Position numbers and translations under genes: made by a program
Notes under the pieces: generated by a model
Seen by the model: the letters and a program-made list of their open reading frames with translations, nothing else
Told to the model about the DNA's origin: nothing
Database searches by the model: none
Shown: positions 28,701 to 35,760 of the stretch, one piece after another
Layout: each line of letters opens with the position of its first letter
Position numbering within the stretch: position 1 is the first letter of the stretch
NCBI GenBank assembly: GCA_903887775.1
Contig: CAISRB010000011.1
Location: 62,001-126,000, forward strand
Reading direction: 5' to 3'
Source: an uncultured Bacteroidales bacterium
Lineage (GTDB): Bacteria > Bacteroidota > Bacteroidia > Bacteroidales > FEN-979
DNA length: 64,000 bases

Positions 28701-28884
28701 CCGGGTGATCATCAGGGGCGGGCAGGCCGTGGTTGTTGATTATAAAACCGGCCGCCCAATGGAGAAGTATAAGAATCAGCTGCTCAAATATGCTGAATAT
28801 CTTGAAGCCATGGGATATAAAGATGTGAAAAAATATTTGTTATACCTTGAGCCGGAAGTGAGGCTCGAGGAGGTGAAAGGATGA
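25717..28884 (+). CDS. addA: AddA-like UvrD-type helicase/nuclease
   Basis: Helicase-nuclease subunit for processing double-strand DNA ends before RecA loading. The 1055-residue protein has Walker A in YRSSAGSGKTYTLV, motif Ia VTFTNKAAGEM, GTIDSFSHRIIRAFA, Walker B ILIDEFQDTS, GDGKQAIYRWRNGD, motif V/VI MTIHKAKGLQFPVV and LLYVVMTRPEKQLYLL, and a C-terminal PD-(D/E)XK nuclease (FGNVLHAIL, RPDRVIIRGGQAVVVDYKTG). This is the AddA arrangement. The AddB-like partner lies 2.4 kb downstream, separated by two cell-wall-recycling type genes. The ATG overlaps the tamB stop by one base. Confidence 0.88.
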   Translation: MSFTVYRSSAGSGKTYTLVREYLNIILRDTDSFRNILAVTFTNKAAGEMKRRLLGCLEELSGPQSGKGKATRTLLPSLVEDTGLSEAEISRNAGEALKKILHRYSDFAIGTIDSFSHRIIRAFAHDFGLPVNFKVELDADELIETTVDLLLDKAGDDEQLTTLLVNFLENNLENDKSWAIDKSLIEFSRLLLDEESQDQLPKMRSLSIEDFRLVANFLRKKTKEFENSLKEEASLSSKAICDAGLEHDAFAYGKSGISWYFEQIAAGRLDKPVPGSRVISTVEKDSWSSGKATSADKEKIENLKPLLLDSFQRIQTLIGTSFAGYKLYKILIKSVYPLAVLSSIDRILQDFKKQNNLIHISEFNSRIAKIVLGEPVPFIYERIGEKYRHILIDEFQDTSALQWQNFVPLIENSLASGYFNLVVGDGKQAIYRWRNGDVEQFTNLPALKGSEINLLLRERQESLDRNFTELSLDKNFRSGQEIVNFNNGFFGFVSGFLDEPRKKVYRQLFQHADLAKEGGYINISFTGKGEDEEPVQEVMLQKVHGIIAGCRNEGYGFKDIAILCRANREASMVAQMLIENSIPVVSGESLLLNYSPLVRMLTGLVRYIFGPINPVIEAETLNHYSELFPGKKPFYKSWLNMDQEKRTKTFGTFLTENLGEEGVDPLKTLPVYDLFIRLVSSFCPLKASDPYIQFLLNAVHKFSTDNSSSAPDFIEWWDEHYEKLSVVMPSGYDAVQIMTIHKAKGLQFPVVIYPFAGDKLKNSKKYLWADLDHNEVPGLNTALLASESDIKETIFAEKYVEERQKSLLDLINLLYVVMTRPEKQLYLLPPFPPVKTGEPSSVPAFIKLWLQHKELWDDDRFDYDFGFRPQPKPGIAEELNIMPIPGLRYANWREKIRIRSRAPEIWNLDDPDKNRRFGNVLHAILAGITPFNNADAMIRIVLDNGMLDGALEDEVRSKIHKIISDPDLAFIFDEKADVRPEAEILTPEGHTLRPDRVIIRGGQAVVVDYKTGRPMEKYKNQLLKYAEYLEAMGYKDVKKYLLYLEPEVRLEEVKG

Positions 28885-28962
28885 ATGTGAATATCGAATA
28901 TCGAATGTCGAATGTCGAATGTCATTCTGCGAAGCCGAATTGCGAAGCAATCACGAATACCC
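28885..28962 (+). repeat. TCGAATG-type tandem repeat and a GCGAAGCAATC-type repeat remnant
   Basis: Right after the addA stop codon, a 7-base unit (ATATCGA/ATGTCGA) is repeated about five times (28890-28923). It runs into a stretch reading GTCATTCTGCGAAG ... ATTGCGAAGCAATC, which contains the small palindrome ATTGC-GAA-GCAAT and resembles the GTCATTGCGAGC...GAAGCAATC intergenic repeat that I recall from many bacterial genomes. Confidence 0.6.
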
Positions 28963-29006
28963 GGAAAAAATTAATACTTTCATAAGTAAATGAACACCAT
29001 TAAGAA

Positions 29007-29026
29007 CAGACAATTATGTGAATAAT
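29007..29026 (+). repeat. copy 2 of the interspersed intergenic repeat
   Basis: Identical to 15033-15052 (22 bases when the two preceding As are counted). It lies in the 197-base gap between the AddA-like and AmgK-RapZ genes; no gene or promoter pair is otherwise evident in that gap. Confidence 0.7.
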
Positions 29027-29081
29027 GCCGGACATTGAACTTTTGCTTGATTGCTGAATAAACGAAGAACGAATTATATAA

Positions 29082-30515
29082 ATGAACATAGAGGATAAAT
29101 TAACGACACTATACTGCGGCTTTAGCGGAAGCAAAGCACTGCGGATTGAAAAGATCGCCGGATCGGGATCCTACAGGCAGTATTTCAGGATCACCGGGCC
29201 TGGGGGAAGCTTAGTGGCAGCATACAATGCAGATGTGCGTGAAAACACCGCGTTTCTTGAATTTACAAAGCACTTCAAATCGATGGATCTTCCTGTACCA
29301 AGGATTTTATATACCGGCCCTGATAATGACGTCTACTTCCTCGAAGACCTGGGTGATACCACCCTTTTTTCATCCCTGATGAAATTACGTGGGAGAGAGA
29401 AGGAGTTGCACCCTGATATCGTTGACCAGTACATGAAGGTCGTGGAGTTTTTACCGCAATTCCAGGTTGTTGCCGGAGACAAAATCCCGTTTGAATTCTG
29501 CTACCCTAGGCCGGCTTTCGACAGGCAAAGTATGATGTGGGACCTGAACTATTTCAAGTATTATTTCCTTAAGCTGGCCCGTGTCTCCTTTGATGAACAA
29601 AAGCTTGAAGAAGATTTCAATGACTTTGCTGATTTCCTGCTCGAAGTACCGGGGGAACACTTCATGTACCGTGATTTCCAGTCAAGGAACATCATGATAC
29701 TTAATCATTCTCCCTGGTTCATTGATTACCAGGGCGGCCGTAAGGGAGCGCTTCAGTATGACCTGGCTTCGCTTCTTTACGATGCCAAAGCTGACCTGCC
29801 TGAAGATTTCAGGGATCAGCTCCTGAACCGGTACATCAAGTCCGCCGCTGAATCTGCATCGTTTGATGAAGGTTTATTCCGCAGGTATTTTGATGGATTC
29901 GTACTGATCAGGATATTGCAGGCCATGGGGGCATATGGTTTCCGGGGGTACTATGAGAATAAACCATTGTTCCTCCAAAGTATTCCGTATGCCGTGAAGA
30001 ACCTTAAAACGCTGCTTGAAAGAGCAAACATCCCTGTTAAGCTGCCCATGCTGTGGAAATCCCTCGGGGATATCATCGGGAATCCTGCCTTTTCAAGCGT
30101 GAAACCGGCTTCCGTTGAGCTCACGATTAAAATATTCAGTTTTTCATATAAGAAAGGACTGCCTGCTGATGAAAGCGGAAACGGAGGCGGCTTTGTATTC
30201 GACTGCCGTGCACTTCCTAACCCGGGAAGATATCCTGAATATGCCGGTATTACCGGAAGAGATAAAGCAGTCATCGATTTTCTTAAAAAAGAACCGGAAG
30301 TGGATGTTTTTTTGAATCATGTTTTCAGCCTGGTCAGCCAGAGTGCAGGAAACTATATTGAAAGGGGATTTTCAAGCCTGATGATCAGTTTTGGTTGCAC
30401 CGGGGGCCAGCACCGCTCGGTGTATTGTGCGGAGGAGCTTGCAAAATACCTGGTTGAAAAATTTAACGTTAAGGTGAAATTGTACCATACGAATATAAAA
30501 GAAGTAAATGATTAA
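29082..30515 (+). CDS. AmgK-like amino-sugar kinase fused to a RapZ C-terminal domain
   Basis: Two-domain protein of 477 residues. Residues 1 to about 335 form an aminoglycoside-phosphotransferase-like kinase related to AmgK (N-acetylmuramate/N-acetylglucosamine anomeric kinase): GSGSYRQYFRI as the ATP loop, FMYRDFQSRNIMIL as the catalytic loop with Asp and Asn, and WFIDYQGG as the metal-binding Asp motif. Residues about 345-477 match the C-terminal domain of RapZ: FSFSYKKGLP, FVFDCRALPNPGR, GCTGGQHRSVYCAEEL. The N-terminal P-loop domain of RapZ is absent. In E. coli RapZ this domain binds GlcN6P and the GlmZ/GlmY RNAs. The MurU-like gene follows after 58 bases, giving a plausible MurNAc salvage pair. 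Kinase substrate is inferred. Confidence 0.85.
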   Translation: MNIEDKLTTLYCGFSGSKALRIEKIAGSGSYRQYFRITGPGGSLVAAYNADVRENTAFLEFTKHFKSMDLPVPRILYTGPDNDVYFLEDLGDTTLFSSLMKLRGREKELHPDIVDQYMKVVEFLPQFQVVAGDKIPFEFCYPRPAFDRQSMMWDLNYFKYYFLKLARVSFDEQKLEEDFNDFADFLLEVPGEHFMYRDFQSRNIMILNHSPWFIDYQGGRKGALQYDLASLLYDAKADLPEDFRDQLLNRYIKSAAESASFDEGLFRRYFDGFVLIRILQAMGAYGFRGYYENKPLFLQSIPYAVKNLKTLLERANIPVKLPMLWKSLGDIIGNPAFSSVKPASVELTIKIFSFSYKKGLPADESGNGGGFVFDCRALPNPGRYPEYAGITGRDKAVIDFLKKEPEVDVFLNHVFSLVSQSAGNYIERGFSSLMISFGCTGGQHRSVYCAEELAKYLVEKFNVKVKLYHTNIKEVND

Positions 30516-30573
30516 CCTTACCTGACTGGTTACTATTGACCATCGCCGGTAACCGTTCATTAAAAGAAGTGGC

Positions 30574-31272
30574 ATGAAAGCAATGATTCTTGCAGCGGGA
30601 TTAGGGACACGGCTCAGGCCGATCACCGATACCATCCCAAAAGCCCTCGTGGAGATCAACGGGAAAACCCTGCTTGAACACTCCATCGACCACCTGAAAC
30701 TTTTCGGTGTTAAAGAAATCATTGTCAACGTGCACCATTTTCCAGATCAGATCATCAGTTTTCTGAAAAAGAAGAAAAATTTCGGTCTTGCAATTGAGGT
30801 TTCGGATGAACGGGATCAGCTGCTTGATACCGGCGGCGGATTTAAAAAAGCCTCCCCGTTCTTTGAAGGAGGAGAGCCTTTTGTCATCAGGAACGTGGAT
30901 GTTCTTTCAAACATGGACCTGGGAGCGATGCTCAGCTTCCATAAGAAACATAAACCCGTTGCAACGCTGGCCGTCAGGAACCGTGAGACCTCCCGCTATA
31001 TGTTATTCAATGAGCGATGGGAACTTATTGGCTGGACAAACGTCAGTACCGGGGAAAAGAAACTGAGCAGGAAAGAATACAAACGCATGTACCCCCTGGC
31101 TTTTTCGGGCATCCAGGTTCTTGATCCTTCCATTATTCCTCTGATCACTGAAGAAGGCCGGTTTTCTCTTATTGCCATGTATCTCAGGCTGTGCAGGGAA
31201 AATCGCATCTGTGCCTATACCGACAATGATTCTTTTTGGTTCGACGCAGGGAAAAGAGAGGAAAACAGCTGA
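30574..31272 (+). CDS. sugar-phosphate nucleotidyltransferase, MurU-like
   Basis: Transfers a nucleotide to a sugar 1-phosphate; beside an AmgK-like kinase the best guess is MurNAc-1-P uridylyltransferase. The 232-residue protein opens with the pyrophosphorylase signature MILAAGLGTRLRPIT and TIPKALVEINGKTLLEHSI, then LLDTGGGFKKA, FVIRNVDVLSNMDL and FSGIQVLDPSII. There is no left-handed beta-helix, so it is not GlmU, and its size fits MurU. An alternative reading is a mannose- or glucose-1-phosphate nucleotidyltransferase. Its stop overlaps the AddB-like start (TGATG). Confidence 0.85.
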   Translation: MKAMILAAGLGTRLRPITDTIPKALVEINGKTLLEHSIDHLKLFGVKEIIVNVHHFPDQIISFLKKKKNFGLAIEVSDERDQLLDTGGGFKKASPFFEGGEPFVIRNVDVLSNMDLGAMLSFHKKHKPVATLAVRNRETSRYMLFNERWELIGWTNVSTGEKKLSRKEYKRMYPLAFSGIQVLDPSIIPLITEEGRFSLIAMYLRLCRENRICAYTDNDSFWFDAGKREENS

Positions 31273-34136
31273 TGGATGCATTCCTGGAGCAAACGGCGGC
31301 TCACCTGATCTCAACATATGGCGATGAGGTTTCACAACTTTGCATTGTGATGCCAAACCTCCGGGCGGGTCTGTTTCTCAGGAAGTTCCTGGCTGAACGC
31401 CTGAAAAAAACAATCTGGGCTCCAACCATATGCTCCACCGATGACTTTGTTACCCTGATCGCCGGCTTACGGCCGGTTGAACCTCTTCAGATACTCTTTA
31501 AGCTATACGGGATCCATAGGGATGCAGAGCAGGAGAGAGCCCAGCCTTTTGAAGACTTTATTCAATGGGCGCCTCAGTTGCTGAATGATTTTAATGAGGT
31601 TGACTCGTATCTGGCCGATGCACGCCAGCTGTTTTCAGCCCTGACCGACACAAGAGCCATATCGGTTTGGAACTCTGAAAACCGTCCCCTGACCGAGTTC
31701 GAAAAACAATATCTCAGGTTCTACAGTTCCTTGTATGTTTATTACAGCAGGCTGGTTGATGACCTGCTTGAACATAAACAGGCTTATCCCGGACTGATGT
31801 GCCGCATGGCAAGCCTGGGAATAGAGAAGTTCAGTGAAAGATTGCCCTGGAAAAAAGTGGTTTTTGCCGGATTTAATGCACTCACAGCTTCAGAGGAAAA
31901 GATCATGGATTCACTGAATAAGTCGGGAAAAGCTGAATTTCTTTGGGATGCTGATACCTATTATTTGAATGATCCCGGGCATGAAGCGGGGGAGTTTCTT
32001 CGCCATAACCGGAAAAAATGGGGAGGGAAAGAGTTTAACTGGGTTTCTTCAGGAATTGCCGGAGTACCCAAAAAAATTACTATTACCGCTGTGCCGAATA
32101 ATATTACCCAGGCGGGGATGGCCGGTGAACTGGTAAAAACAATCAATACCTGTGATGAGCATACAGCCCTTGTCCTGATGGATGAAAAACTTCTCATCCC
32201 ATTGCTGTATTCCCTGCCTGCCGGGGCAGGGGAGATGAACATTACGATGGGGCTTCCGCTTTCACAAACTCCCCTGCACGATCTTCTCGAGCTGGTCTTC
32301 AGGATGCAGATGAACAGGGAAAAATTCAGCGCCAACCGAAGGAAGGGCGAAAAACTCTTTTATTTCAGGGATGTACTTGCGTTATTGCGTCATCCTTATA
32401 TCTCCGGCATGGCCGCAGGGATCATGGAGGGCAATTCTTTCGTGTTCGACAGTATGCTTCAATCCATAGCCGGGGGGAGTAAGGTGTTCATTTCATCCGA
32501 AGAAATCCTGAACCCGGGCACAGGTCTGTTCTCGGCCGATGCAGATTTTCTCAAACCATTATTCGGAAACTGGCAGTTACCTGAAGATGCGGTCAATGCC
32601 CTTAAAGACATCATAGGATCTTTCAGGGACAACCTTACAAAGGACAAGGAATCACTGGAACTTGAATATTTATACGCGTTCTCAAAGATTGTTTACCAGG
32701 TTGACCAGCTTCTTAAGACGCATCCCGGAATGATAACAACGATACAAACCTTGTCGCGTCTTTTTGTTCAAATGGTACAGGCCGTTACTCTTCCATTCTT
32801 CGGCGAACCCCTGAAAGGGATGCAGATCATGGGGATGCTTGAAACCAGGGGGCTCGATTTCGAAACGGTTATCATGCTTTCCTGCAACGAGACACTGCTT
32901 CCAAGGGGACGATCAGACAATTCCTTTATTCCTCTTGACCTGAAACTTGAATTCGGGCTTCCTTCATACAGGCAGAAGGATGCCGTTTATGCCTATCATT
33001 TTTACCGGCTGCTTCAGAGAGCCGGGAACGTGAGGCTGATATACAATTCAGAACCGGGTGAATTCGGGGGAGGGGAGATGAGCCGCTTTCTGCAACAGAT
33101 TCTCAGTGAGCTGAAACGCGCAAACCCATCCGCAGACATAAAAGAAGAACTTCTTGTTCTGTCGCCTTCATCTTCGAGCCGGTCGGACAAGATCAGAATA
33201 GAAAAAGACAGCGTTATTACGGACCTTCTGAAAGCAAAGGCAGAAAAAGGATTCTCCCCGACTTCCCTGAATAATTTCAGGGCTTGCCCGCTGAAGTTCT
33301 ATTTCAGCGACATTGCAGGGCTGCAGGAACCCGAGGAACTCGAAGAAGAGATTGATGGCCGCATTCTTGGGAATATTGTACATGATGCCTTGCACAGGCT
33401 TTACAAAAAACATATTGGCCAAAAGCTTGATGAGGGTCAGGTAAGCATTATGAAAGCCAGGATTGATGAAGTTATCGATGAAGCATGCAATAAGGAATTT
33501 CATGGCAGGGATGTGAATTACGGGAGAAACCTTCTGCTGGTAAGGGTTGCAAAAATGATGCTGAAGAGATTCCTCGGTTCGGAGCTTAAAGCCATCACTG
33601 ATCTGAAAGAAAATGGAGAAACAATAACTATTGTCGGGCTTGAGCAATGGCTTGAACGCAGGCTGGATCTGACTTTGACCGGTTCGGTGTTAAACATTAA
33701 GATCAAAGGTTTAGCCGATCGTATCGACAATACAGGAAAATGCCTGAGGATCATTGATTATAAAACCGGATCTTCTGACAACAAAAGAACAAAGGTTGAT
33801 AATTGGGAGGAGTTTGCCCTGGACCCCTCCACTGATCATGCTTTCCAGTTGCTTACATACAGCTGGATGTATTCTCCGAGAATGAAATCAGAAATCCCTG
33901 TAAAGGCCGGGATATTATCACTTAAAAAATTGAATGAAGGGCTGATGACGGTTTCCGTTCCCTCAGTCGAAGAGAAAAAAGGCAATGACATTTTAACGGC
34001 CGAAGACCTCAATCAGTTTGAAACCAGCCTGCGGCAGGTTCTGAATGCCATCTTTGATACAACGGCAGGCTTCACTCAAACCAGCGATCCCAGGGTTTGT
34101 GCAAAATGCAGGTTCATAAATATATGCGGAAGATAA
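31272..34136 (+). CDS. addB: AddB-like PD-(D/E)XK nuclease
   Basis: Probable second subunit of the AddAB-type helicase-nuclease. I start at the ATG at 31272, which overlaps the upstream stop, giving 954 residues (the frame is open from 31236). The N-terminal half is a degenerate helicase fold (LCIVMPNLRAGLFLRKFLAE) with no Walker A, and the middle has ETRGLDFETVIMLSCNETLLP, the AddB/RecC-like core. The C-terminal nuclease has FSPTSLNNFRACPLKFYF, GNIVHDALH, IKGLADRID and LRIIDYKTGS, followed by CAKCRFINIC; the cysteines in FRACP and the final cluster are placed like the 4Fe-4S ligands of AddB. Confidence 0.85.
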   Translation: MDAFLEQTAAHLISTYGDEVSQLCIVMPNLRAGLFLRKFLAERLKKTIWAPTICSTDDFVTLIAGLRPVEPLQILFKLYGIHRDAEQERAQPFEDFIQWAPQLLNDFNEVDSYLADARQLFSALTDTRAISVWNSENRPLTEFEKQYLRFYSSLYVYYSRLVDDLLEHKQAYPGLMCRMASLGIEKFSERLPWKKVVFAGFNALTASEEKIMDSLNKSGKAEFLWDADTYYLNDPGHEAGEFLRHNRKKWGGKEFNWVSSGIAGVPKKITITAVPNNITQAGMAGELVKTINTCDEHTALVLMDEKLLIPLLYSLPAGAGEMNITMGLPLSQTPLHDLLELVFRMQMNREKFSANRRKGEKLFYFRDVLALLRHPYISGMAAGIMEGNSFVFDSMLQSIAGGSKVFISSEEILNPGTGLFSADADFLKPLFGNWQLPEDAVNALKDIIGSFRDNLTKDKESLELEYLYAFSKIVYQVDQLLKTHPGMITTIQTLSRLFVQMVQAVTLPFFGEPLKGMQIMGMLETRGLDFETVIMLSCNETLLPRGRSDNSFIPLDLKLEFGLPSYRQKDAVYAYHFYRLLQRAGNVRLIYNSEPGEFGGGEMSRFLQQILSELKRANPSADIKEELLVLSPSSSSRSDKIRIEKDSVITDLLKAKAEKGFSPTSLNNFRACPLKFYFSDIAGLQEPEELEEEIDGRILGNIVHDALHRLYKKHIGQKLDEGQVSIMKARIDEVIDEACNKEFHGRDVNYGRNLLLVRVAKMMLKRFLGSELKAITDLKENGETITIVGLEQWLERRLDLTLTGSVLNIKIKGLADRIDNTGKCLRIIDYKTGSSDNKRTKVDNWEEFALDPSTDHAFQLLTYSWMYSPRMKSEIPVKAGILSLKKLNEGLMTVSVPSVEEKKGNDILTAEDLNQFETSLRQVLNAIFDTTAGFTQTSDPRVCAKCRFINICGR

Positions 34137-34175
34137 AGGTCATGGATGCTGGATCAATGTAAATACACAAGGAAC

Positions 34176-35687
34176 TTATCTGAAAACAAGTTTCCTGCTT
34201 GCAATGCATACTCCCTCCCGGTTTTCTGCAAGAAGTAAGTAAATTCCGGCAGGAATATTACCCCTTTGAAAAGTCAATGGCGTACCTGTATACTTTGCGT
34301 TGAAGACTGGTTTCCCAAGGCAATCAAGCAGTACAAGACTTGTTTCTTCCCCGGGGGAGAACCCATGTAAGGATATTTCAGCATTGAACTCTACAGGGTT
34401 GGGAGTGACCCGGATTAAAATCCCGGAAGGCGCACTCATGGATTCTATATCTAAAAGTTTCTGGCATGAAACAGCCTGAGGAATGCCCCAGGCTTTGGAG
34501 CCCTTTTTGTAATACATCAGATAATATTCAAATCCAGGCACCTGGGGATATGAATATCCTGCCGAATAATCTTCTTCCACCAGTCCGAGTCCTTCACAGA
34601 AAAACAGATTGTCATAAGCGTTTGTGTTGTCTGCAACCCAGCAGGTTGTATTATTCTCCCGATACATACTGTTACGGCCAACTCCTCTCATGCGGTTACT
34701 GCCAAAACTGACATAAGTCGCTATTTGAAAATAAGTATCAGCTTTCCCTCCGCGAGGGACAAACTCCCAGGGCATATAATATGAGGCAGAATCCTTTTCG
34801 GGATGATTAAAATCATAATGTTCAGTTATAGTATCTGTTTTTTTTAAAGTATCCGCCATGTTGGAGCTTAACATGTTGATTGAGCATATCTTAACCAGGT
34901 AATCGACCGTATTACCGGGGTTCAGTGTTTTATTCAGTATCTCTTTGATCGAAAATGTATATTCCCATAGGAGACTGGAGTAAGATTTCATATATTTATA
35001 ATGAAAAATATCACCGACATCAAAGTTGTAGATCTTTTGCATGGTCAGATCACCGAGGCCGAGATCCGGTCTTGATTTCCCGGCCAGAGTATATGACAAT
35101 GTATCAAACGGAACGGAGACCATATCGTAGAGCCATGTAAACCCATAGTTCCTGCTAAGTTTGAAGAACAGTTGGTTGAAAACCGATGAAGCATTGTTCC
35201 CGCTGTTGTCTTTGGCTTGCAGGGAGATAATTTTCACCTCGTCTGTTTTACCGAAAATCGTATCGGTTATGATAGCTGAGGCCTTTGCCTCCAGAAATTT
35301 TCCGGCGTTGATGTCGCAAAATCTCCAGGTGTCGTTCAGCTTCGCCTGGGTGTTGATCCGGATAGTATCATTCTTACTGTTAAAAAAGAAAAACCAACCA
35401 TCGTGCCTCCTGTAAACTTTTTTACCGAGAACAGTTCCGCCCAAAGTGTCAAGGCAAAGGCCCCCGGGGTAATTGATTGAATTTCTGACTTCAGGGAAAG
35501 CAATAAAAATACTGTCATTATTCCCAGGCAGGATAATGGAGTCGCTTCGGAACGCCTTCAATACGCCATTGTTATTCTGCAGAAAATATGTGATGCCCGG
35601 GCTGCAAATGTTCTGGTAAGTCTGAGACCATGCATAAATAGGCAACAGAAGAAACAACCAAAGAAGAATTGTCTGATATGTTTTCAT
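34176..35687 (-). CDS. secreted protein of unknown function with T9SS sorting domain
   Basis: I do not recognise the main domain of this 503-residue protein. It has a signal peptide (MKTYQTILLWLFLLLPIYAWSQ), a beta-rich body of about 400 residues with many aromatic and polar residues and short motifs such as FRSDSIILPGNNDSIFIAFPEV and WEFVPRGGKADTYFQ, and a C-terminal T9SS type A domain (RVTPNPVEFNAEISL ... GIYLLLAENREG ... KLVFR). It is therefore expected on the cell surface or in the medium. It converges with the AddB-like gene and is separated from the Memo-AMMECR1 gene upstream by 73 bases; no functional link to either is evident. Confidence 0.8.
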   Translation of the reverse strand: MKTYQTILLWLFLLLPIYAWSQTYQNICSPGITYFLQNNNGVLKAFRSDSIILPGNNDSIFIAFPEVRNSINYPGGLCLDTLGGTVLGKKVYRRHDGWFFFFNSKNDTIRINTQAKLNDTWRFCDINAGKFLEAKASAIITDTIFGKTDEVKIISLQAKDNSGNNASSVFNQLFFKLSRNYGFTWLYDMVSVPFDTLSYTLAGKSRPDLGLGDLTMQKIYNFDVGDIFHYKYMKSYSSLLWEYTFSIKEILNKTLNPGNTVDYLVKICSINMLSSNMADTLKKTDTITEHYDFNHPEKDSASYYMPWEFVPRGGKADTYFQIATYVSFGSNRMRGVGRNSMYRENNTTCWVADNTNAYDNLFFCEGLGLVEEDYSAGYSYPQVPGFEYYLMYYKKGSKAWGIPQAVSCQKLLDIESMSAPSGILIRVTPNPVEFNAEISLHGFSPGEETSLVLLDCLGKPVFNAKYTGTPLTFQRGNIPAGIYLLLAENREGVCIASRKLVFR

Positions 35688-35760
35688 TATGGAAGAACAT
35701 ATAAGGTCAGATCCTTAGTATTTTCCTCATGACCTTTACGATCGTTACGCCCGTCACGCC

